Shown one piece after another: positions 8,072-11,558 of a DNA stretch of 11,558 nt. The stretch's first letter is position 1, and each line of letters starts with the position of its first letter. The stretch comes from an uncultured Ruminococcus sp. Lineage in GTDB: Bacteria; Bacillota; Clostridia; Oscillospirales; Acutalibacteraceae. The notes below the pieces were generated by a model. The model was given only the letters and a program-made list of their open reading frames with translations, made no database searches and was not told the origin of the DNA. The translations under genes were made by a program, and so were the position numbers. The stretch lies in contig CADCQO010000119.1 of NCBI GenBank assembly GCA_902803585.1, forward strand, positions 1 to 11,558, in the 5' to 3' direction.

Positions 8072-8265
8072 CGGGCATCTGTCAGCACTCCGGCACCTGC
8101 CCCAACTCAAAAGCCGCCGTATTCCGGCTCAGCGGCTTCTGTAAACAAATGTGTTTCGGAAAGCACTCCTGCTCAGCCTGTCGATTTTCGTCAAATCCTA
8201 TTGACTTATTGTCAAAAATCTTGTATGATATATGGTATATCAATAACGACGATGATTGGGAGTAG
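8059..8265 (+). CDS. Possible small cysteine-rich protein overlapping the lgt 3' end
   Basis: This is a 68-codon frame whose ATG lies inside lgt, overlapping its stop by 13 nt, the arrangement expected for translational coupling. The first 43 residues contain six cysteines (C8, C14, C28, C32, C38, C41) with spacing Cx5C, Cx3C, Cx5C and Cx2C, unusually dense for a chance frame and suggestive of metal binding. Against it: only a weak GGGAA precedes the ATG, and the last 20 or so codons run through the ilvB promoter and into the T-box leader. It matches no family I recognise and could be a chance frame or a decayed remnant. Confidence 0.35.
   Translation: MEKITGICQHSGTCPNSKAAVFRLSGFCKQMCFGKHSCSACRFSSNPIDLLSKILYDIWYINNDDDWE
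8201..8229 (+). promoter_or_regulatory. SigA-type promoter of the ilvBN operon
   Basis: TTGACT (8201-8206) and TATGAT (8224-8229) stand 17 nt apart. Transcription is expected near 8236, just before the first paired bases of the T-box stem I at 8248, so promoter and leader fit together. Confidence 0.85.
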
Positions 8266-8512
8266 TAACGCTGTCCCCTATGTGCAGAGAGCCGTCATGC
8301 GGTGTAAGACGGTCATAGTACAGTGTGAAGTCGCTCAGGAGTCCTTCCGCCCAAAAGATATAGTAAGCGGGAGCGTGTGCCGCACGTTATCACGGCAATC
8401 CGGACAGGCATACATTGACCTGTTCCAGCGGATATTCCGCCCGCAAAAGAGTGGTACAGCGAAGAACTTTCCCGGCTTCGTCTCTTTCAGAAGAGATGGA
8501 GTCTTTTTCTTT
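8236..8512 (+). promoter_or_regulatory. T-box riboswitch leader, specifier GUC (valine)
   Basis: The leader binds a tRNA and reads whether it is charged; uncharged tRNA stabilises an antiterminator so that ilvBN is transcribed. Elements that pair by hand: base of stem I GAC 8248-8250 with GUC 8341-8343; the K-turn-like GATGA/GA; TTGGG 8256-8260 with CTCAG 8334-8338; the AGTA loop strand 8261-8264 opposite GAA 8327-8329; CGCTGT 8269-8274 with ACAGTG; CTATG 8278-8282 with CATAG 8314-8318; the AGAGAG bulge at 8286; and CCGTC 8292-8296 with GACGG around the GGTGTAA loop. The codon right after GAA, in specifier position, is GTC 8330-8332, reading tRNA-Val. A stem III hairpin is GCGGA/TCCGC (8428-8440). 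The T-box AGAGTGGTACAGCG is 8448-8461; its TGGT pairs with an ACCA tRNA end, so discriminator A. Antiterminator: 8446-8451 with 8482-8487 and 8459-8464 with 8476-8481, leaving the expected 7-nt bulge. Confidence 0.93.
8474..8512 (+). terminator. T-box regulatory terminator upstream of ilvB
   Basis: GGCTTCGTCTCTT (8474-8486) pairs with AAGAGATGGAGTC (8491-8503) over 13 pairs including three or four G-U, loop TCAG, followed by TTTTTCTTT (8504-8512). Bases 8476-8487 are also the 3' half of the antiterminator, so the two structures exclude each other, as T-box attenuation requires. Confidence 0.92.
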
Positions 8513-8573
8513 GAATGTTCGCTGACTGCTCTCCTGTCAAGTATTATACGGTCGTTTATTCTGACTGTAAAAC

Positions 8574-8579
8574 GGAGGT
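8574..8579 (+). promoter_or_regulatory. Ribosome binding site that fixes the ilvB start
   Basis: GGAGGT stands 7 nt before ATG 8587. It rules out the in-frame upstream ATG at 8515, which lies just after the T-box terminator, has no such site and would add 24 residues unlike acetolactate synthase. Confidence 0.85.
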
Positions 8580-8586
8580 TATTATT

Positions 8587-10260
8587 ATGCAGCTTAACGG
8601 TTCTGAAATCATCGCAGAGTGCCTGATCGAACAGGGCGTGGACACCGTATTCGGTTATCCCGGCGGTGCTGTCCTCAACATCTACGATGCACTCTACAAG
8701 TACAGCGACAGAATTACACATATTCTGTCGGCGCACGAGCAGGGCGCTGCTCATGCCGCTGACGGCTACGCCCGTACAACCGGCAAATGCGGCGTTGTCA
8801 TCGCTACATCGGGTCCCGGCGCTACCAATCTGGTAACAGGTATTGCAACCGCTTATATGGATTCTGTTCCGATGGTCGCTATCACCGGCAATGTTACCAA
8901 TGACCTGCTCGCCCGTGACAGCTTTCAGGAGGTTGATATTACCGGTATTACCCTGCCTGTGACAAAACACAATTTCATCGTGAAAAATGTCAAAGATCTG
9001 GCAAATGTTATCCGCAAGGCGTTCCGTATTGCCATGTCCGGCAGAAAAGGCCCTGTTCTGATTGATATTCCCAAAGACGTTACAGGTGCTGTGTGTGAGT
9101 TTACGCCTGAAGTACCGCAGGAGATCGTCAACCCGCTGTTTTCCGGTCAGGCCGATTTTGAAGCCGCCGCAAAAGCCGTTAATGCCGCCAAACGTCCTAT
9201 GATTTATATGGGCGGTGGTGTTGTCAGTGCAGACGCAGAACAGCAGCTTCTGGCATTTGCGGAAAAAATCGACTGTCCTGTTGCGACTTCTATCATGGGT
9301 CTGGGCGGTTTCCCCGCTTCTCACCGTCTGTTTATCGGTACAATCGGTATGCACGGCGGCTATGAAACAGGAAAGGCAACCGATAACTGCGACCTCATTA
9401 TTACTGTCGGCGCACGTTTCTCTGACCGTGTAGCCGGCGACAGAAAGAAATTCGGCAAAAATGCCACTATCATTCAGCTCGATATTGACAAAGCCGAAAT
9501 CAACAAGAACGTACTCATTGATTACAGCCTTGTCGGTGATGTCAAGGATACACTCGCCAGACTGACTGAAGCAGTCGACGAAGTAAAGCATGACGAATGG
9601 ATTGCCCAGATGAATGAATGGGCAAAGAAAGGCAGCGTAACAGAAACACCTGCTTCTGAGGAATATGCCCACCCCTACCACATTATTGACCTTGTACGTT
9701 CTCTGACAAAAGATGATGATATCATTGTAACAGATGTCGGACAGCATCAGATGTGGGTATCACAGAAGTACCGCTTTGAACAGCCCCGCCGCTGGTGTAC
9801 ATCAGGCGGTCTGGGCACCATGGGCTATGGACTGGGTGCAGCGGTCGGCGCAGCCGTTGCCAATCCTGACAAGCGTGTCGTGCTGTTTACCGGTGACGGC
9901 AGTTTCCACATGAACCTCAACGAAATGGCTACTGTCCGTTCCTACGACCTGCCGATCATTGTTGTTGTCCTGAACAATAAGGTGCTGGGCATGGTGCGTC
10001 AGTGGCAGAAGCTGTTCTATGGCCGCCGTTTCTCGCAGACAGACCCGCACAGAAAGACAGACTTTGCCGCAGCAGCAGAGGCTTTCGGTATCAAGGGCAT
10101 GAAAATCCACAACGACAGCGATGCTGAAGAAGTTCTCAAGACTGCCTTTGCGCTGAATGAGCCTGTCGTTATCGACTGCAGCATTTCACCCGACGAAAAT
10201 GTCCTGCCGATGATTCCGCCGGGTAAAACAGTAGACGATATGATTACCGAAATGGAGTGA
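8587..10260 (+). CDS. ilvB: Acetolactate synthase large (catalytic) subunit
   Basis: IlvB condenses pyruvate with pyruvate or 2-oxobutyrate to form 2-acetolactate or 2-aceto-2-hydroxybutyrate, the first common step of valine, leucine and isoleucine synthesis, using thiamine diphosphate, Mg and FAD. From ATG 8587 it is 557 residues, the normal length. The catalytic glutamate is E51 in AHEQGAAH of the N-terminal pyrimidine-binding domain. The central FAD-related domain includes ARFSDRVAGD. The C-terminal diphosphate-binding motif runs from GDG at 436-438 to NN at 463-464. The segment VLGMVRQWQ follows, where biosynthetic acetolactate synthases place residues affecting substrate and herbicide binding; this and the partner ilvN 7 nt downstream mark it as the anabolic enzyme rather than catabolic AlsS. 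Expression is governed by the valine-type T-box in front. Confidence 0.98.
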   Translation: MQLNGSEIIAECLIEQGVDTVFGYPGGAVLNIYDALYKYSDRITHILSAHEQGAAHAADGYARTTGKCGVVIATSGPGATNLVTGIATAYMDSVPMVAITGNVTNDLLARDSFQEVDITGITLPVTKHNFIVKNVKDLANVIRKAFRIAMSGRKGPVLIDIPKDVTGAVCEFTPEVPQEIVNPLFSGQADFEAAAKAVNAAKRPMIYMGGGVVSADAEQQLLAFAEKIDCPVATSIMGLGGFPASHRLFIGTIGMHGGYETGKATDNCDLIITVGARFSDRVAGDRKKFGKNATIIQLDIDKAEINKNVLIDYSLVGDVKDTLARLTEAVDEVKHDEWIAQMNEWAKKGSVTETPASEEYAHPYHIIDLVRSLTKDDDIIVTDVGQHQMWVSQKYRFEQPRRWCTSGGLGTMGYGLGAAVGAAVANPDKRVVLFTGDGSFHMNLNEMATVRSYDLPIIVVVLNNKVLGMVRQWQKLFYGRRFSQTDPHRKTDFAAAAEAFGIKGMKIHNDSDAEEVLKTAFALNEPVVIDCSISPDENVLPMIPPGKTVDDMITEME

Positions 10261-10267
10261 TACAGCT

Positions 10268-10768
10268 ATGGAAAACAAACAGATTATCGGCATTTTGGCC
10301 CATAACCACCCCGGTGTGCTTCTGCGCATTACCAGCCTGATCTCCCGGCGTGGCTTCAATATTGACAGCCTTACCGCCAGTCCCTCCGGCATAGAGGGCT
10401 ATTCCCGCCTGACCGTCCGTATGAGCGGAGATGATGCACAGGTAGAACAGTTCATCAACCAGCTTCTGAAAATCGTAGATGTCAAAAAAGCGGAGGTTCT
10501 CCCTGAAGAAAGCTCCATTGCTATGGAACTCATTCTTATCAAGGTTACCTCTGACACACAGAACAAAAACGATATTATCGCCCTGACATCTACTTATCAT
10601 GCTTCCCTTGTCAATCTCGGTGAGCATTCCCTTACCTTCCGTGCATCGGGCACACCCTCACAGATCGACTCCCTGATCGCACAGTTAGCGCCCTTCGGCA
10701 TTCTGGAAATGGCGCGTACAGGCATTGCTTCCCTCGCTAACGGCGACAAAATCCTCGAACTTGACTGA
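10268..10768 (+). CDS. ilvN: Acetolactate synthase small (regulatory) subunit
   Basis: This is the regulatory partner of IlvB: it raises catalytic activity and confers feedback inhibition by branched-chain amino acids. It is 166 residues, the standard length of the long IlvH-like form. The N-terminal ACT domain spans about residues 4-75, with N13 and G16 in AHNHPGVL and N31 in RGFNIDSL, matching E. coli IlvH N11, G14 and N29 at the valine site. A C-terminal small-subunit domain begins near VLPEES. It is translated from ATG 10268 with GGAG (10254-10257) inside the end of ilvB, 7 nt after the ilvB stop, so translation is probably coupled. A terminator follows, so ilvC, which often comes next in such operons, is not here. 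The valine-site residues suggest that valine inhibition is retained (inference). Confidence 0.97.
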   Translation: MENKQIIGILAHNHPGVLLRITSLISRRGFNIDSLTASPSGIEGYSRLTVRMSGDDAQVEQFINQLLKIVDVKKAEVLPEESSIAMELILIKVTSDTQNKNDIIALTSTYHASLVNLGEHSLTFRASGTPSQIDSLIAQLAPFGILEMARTGIASLANGDKILELD

Positions 10769-10814
10769 AACCGGCACAGCCGTCCGGCTGCCAATAATAC
10801 CGGAATACAAAAAC

Positions 10815-10858
10815 AGACCGAACCCTTGATGTTTTGTCATCATTGGTTCGGTCTTTTT
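10815..10858. terminator. Bidirectional terminator between ilvN and the convergent tail genes
   Basis: AGACCGAACC (10815-10824) pairs with GGTTCGGTCT (10845-10854). After a 2x2 internal loop, TGATG (10827-10831) pairs with CATCA (10838-10842) around a 6-nt loop. On the plus strand the last stem T runs on into TTTT (10855-10858); on the minus strand the stem is followed by GTTTTTG. It can therefore stop transcripts from both sides, fitting the convergent genes. Confidence 0.9.
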
Positions 10859-10895
10859 CTGTCCGGTCATTCAGGAGAAAACGTCAGAACAGCTG

Positions 10896-11375
10896 TTATC
10901 CGCTGACGTCTGTTTCAAATGTAAATTTTGCCCACAGCGGCATCAGAGAACCCATCTGCTCCGTGAGAAAGGTCTGTTCCGTCTGGGTAAGAGCATCGGT
11001 GCAGTGAAAGGTAATCGTATGAGAGGCGGAATCAAACGTAAAAGTACCGTGTGCATTGAAAATATCCCTTACCTTTTCCATGCCTTCCGGCGTATAATCG
11101 CAGGCAGTAATGGAAAAGGCTTTCAGCAGGGCATTGCGGCGGGCTGAAAGGGTATTCTGCAGATTCAGACGGTGCATCATCGCTTCACGGTACTCCAGAC
11201 CGTAACTTTCCGCCGTTGCAATGAAACATTCCCGCTCCAGTTCTTCCAAAGCGTCAAAGCAGATATCCAGTCCCGCAGCATAGGCTTTCAGCTCTGCTTC
11301 TGCAAGACTGCCTTCGCTGACCGTGTAAAGACCGGTATTTTCTAAAATTTGTTTCATGATCGGAAATTCTGCCAT
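10896..11375 (-). CDS. Phage tail/baseplate protein, DUF2313 (Mu gp48/YmfQ)-like
   Basis: This 159-residue protein is not similar to its metabolic neighbours and lacks signal or membrane segments. Its layout fits the DUF2313/gp48 family of contractile tail baseplates: a helical N-terminal half with an ATAESYGLEYREAMM stretch (family form roughly ATAEGLELWE), an ARRNALLKAF segment where the family has a conserved arginine-rich helix, then a beta-strand C-terminus ending MPLWAKFTFE, where relatives end in a PAHLxVxFxF-like strand. In phage Mu the equivalent protein follows gp47 at the baseplate centre, and the gene upstream here looks like gp47. The start ATG (complement of 11373-11375) is preceded by AAGGCGGTGA, a near-consensus ribosome binding site overlapping the upstream stop codon, so translation is likely coupled. 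Recognition is from pattern and context and should be taken as probable, not certain. Confidence 0.6.
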   Translation of the reverse strand: MAEFPIMKQILENTGLYTVSEGSLAEAELKAYAAGLDICFDALEELERECFIATAESYGLEYREAMMHRLNLQNTLSARRNALLKAFSITACDYTPEGMEKVRDIFNAHGTFTFDSASHTITFHCTDALTQTEQTFLTEQMGSLMPLWAKFTFETDVSG

Positions 11376-11387
11376 CGTTTCACCGCC

Positions 11388-11558
11388 TTACTCCGAAATC
11401 TGAGTAACGGTCAGAGTATCCAGTACTGCCATACTGCTCTGGTTTACGGCAGTATCCTGCATATCCTGTCCAAAAACATAGTTTTCTACACCGTCCGTCT
11501 CCAAAATCGCCTTGCCGAGCGCCGAAACAAAAAAGCTCTCTCCTACCTTCATCTGCAA
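11388..11558 (-). CDS. Baseplate J (Mu gp47)-like protein, C-terminal end
   Basis: On the minus strand the frame is open from the right edge to a TAA at 11388-11390, giving the last 56 residues. The segment VGESFFVSALGKAILETDGV and the ending VLDTLTVTQISE fit the C-terminus of baseplate-J/gp47-like proteins of Firmicute phages, which typically read VGxxxYVSxLxxAIxxxxGV and finish in a short VLGxVxV strand. Baseplate J forms the wedges around the central spike of contractile tails. Only 12 nt separate it from the downstream DUF2313-like gene, matching the Mu gp47-gp48 order. The N-terminal two thirds lie outside the window. Confidence 0.65.
   Translation of the reverse strand: MQMKVGESFFVSALGKAILETDGVENYVFGQDMQDTAVNQSSMAVLDTLTVTQISE

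Noticed and set aside
8111..8138. Inverted repeat AAGCCGC/GCGGCTT after lgt as a terminator
   Set aside because: The loop is 14 nt and no T-run follows; only a 7-bp stem, so no terminator is called for lgt.
8515..8586. N-terminal extension of ilvB from ATG 8515
   Set aside because: There is no ribosome binding site there, it begins just after the T-box terminator, and the added residues are unlike acetolactate synthase; GGAGGT points to ATG 8587.
8335..9747. Long minus-strand open frame (470 codons) antisense to ilvB and its leader
   Set aside because: It lies opposite a fully recognisable ilvB and part of the T-box, has a cysteine- and histidine-rich composition typical of antisense translation and resembles no family.
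10772..10793. Small GGC..AGCCG/CGGCT..CC hairpin just after ilvN
   Set aside because: It is short, interrupted and not followed by T; the strong hairpin at 10815-10854 is the real terminator.
10881..10909. ACGTCAG/CTGACGT repeat around the palindrome AACAGCTGTT at the end of the tail gene
   Set aside because: Considered as an att or operator site, but it is short, partly coding and has no second copy noticed in the window.
1..11558. CRISPR arrays, tRNA or rRNA genes, insertion sequences
   Set aside because: No regularly spaced repeats, cloverleaf-forming segments, rRNA motifs or transposase-like frames were seen.

Overview
The window looks like the chromosome of a Gram-positive Firmicute, most likely a Ruminococcus-like member of the Oscillospiraceae. 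The basis is the pth-mfd gene order, a tRNA-sensing T-box leader in front of ilvB, purine-rich AAAGGA/GGAGG ribosome binding sites, a Gram-positive-type Lgt and moderate GC content. The genus is a guess from overall style. No database search was possible.

Left part (1-2255): the 3' end of a FAD-dependent oxidoreductase of the amine-oxidase/UDP-galactopyranose-mutase-like superfamily is followed after 15 nt by a large polytopic membrane protein with GT-C glycosyltransferase features. The two probably form one transcription unit acting on a cell-surface glycan or glycolipid. A long near-perfect hairpin without a U-tract (2281-2324) follows. Then comes the conserved housekeeping pair pth (peptidyl-tRNA hydrolase) and mfd (transcription-repair coupling factor), 11 nt apart.

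Middle (6414-8265): a strong SigA-type promoter drives a small membrane protein with a Gln/Pro/Tyr-rich N-terminus and a CxxCxxC tail. It ends in a textbook intrinsic terminator. Next is lgt, the lipoprotein diacylglyceryl transferase. A possible 68-codon cysteine-rich reading frame overlaps the lgt stop codon and runs through the next promoter.

Right-centre (8201-10858): a consensus promoter starts a roughly 275-nt T-box leader. Stem I, the specifier loop, a stem III hairpin, the UGGU-containing antiterminator and the competing terminator can all be paired by hand. The codon in specifier position reads GUC (valine). It controls ilvB-ilvN, the large and small subunits of acetolactate synthase. 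The ACT domain of IlvN keeps the residues associated with valine feedback, so transcription and enzyme activity may both respond to valine. A bidirectional terminator closes the operon.

Right edge (10896-11558, minus strand): two overlapping-style genes match the Mu gp47-gp48 arrangement: the C-terminus of a baseplate-J-like protein, then a DUF2313/gp48-like tail protein. This is the distal end of a contractile phage-tail module (prophage, tailocin or other contractile system). It ends directly against ilvN with no tail-fibre gene behind it. The rest of that module lies outside the window and is the least ordinary thing here.
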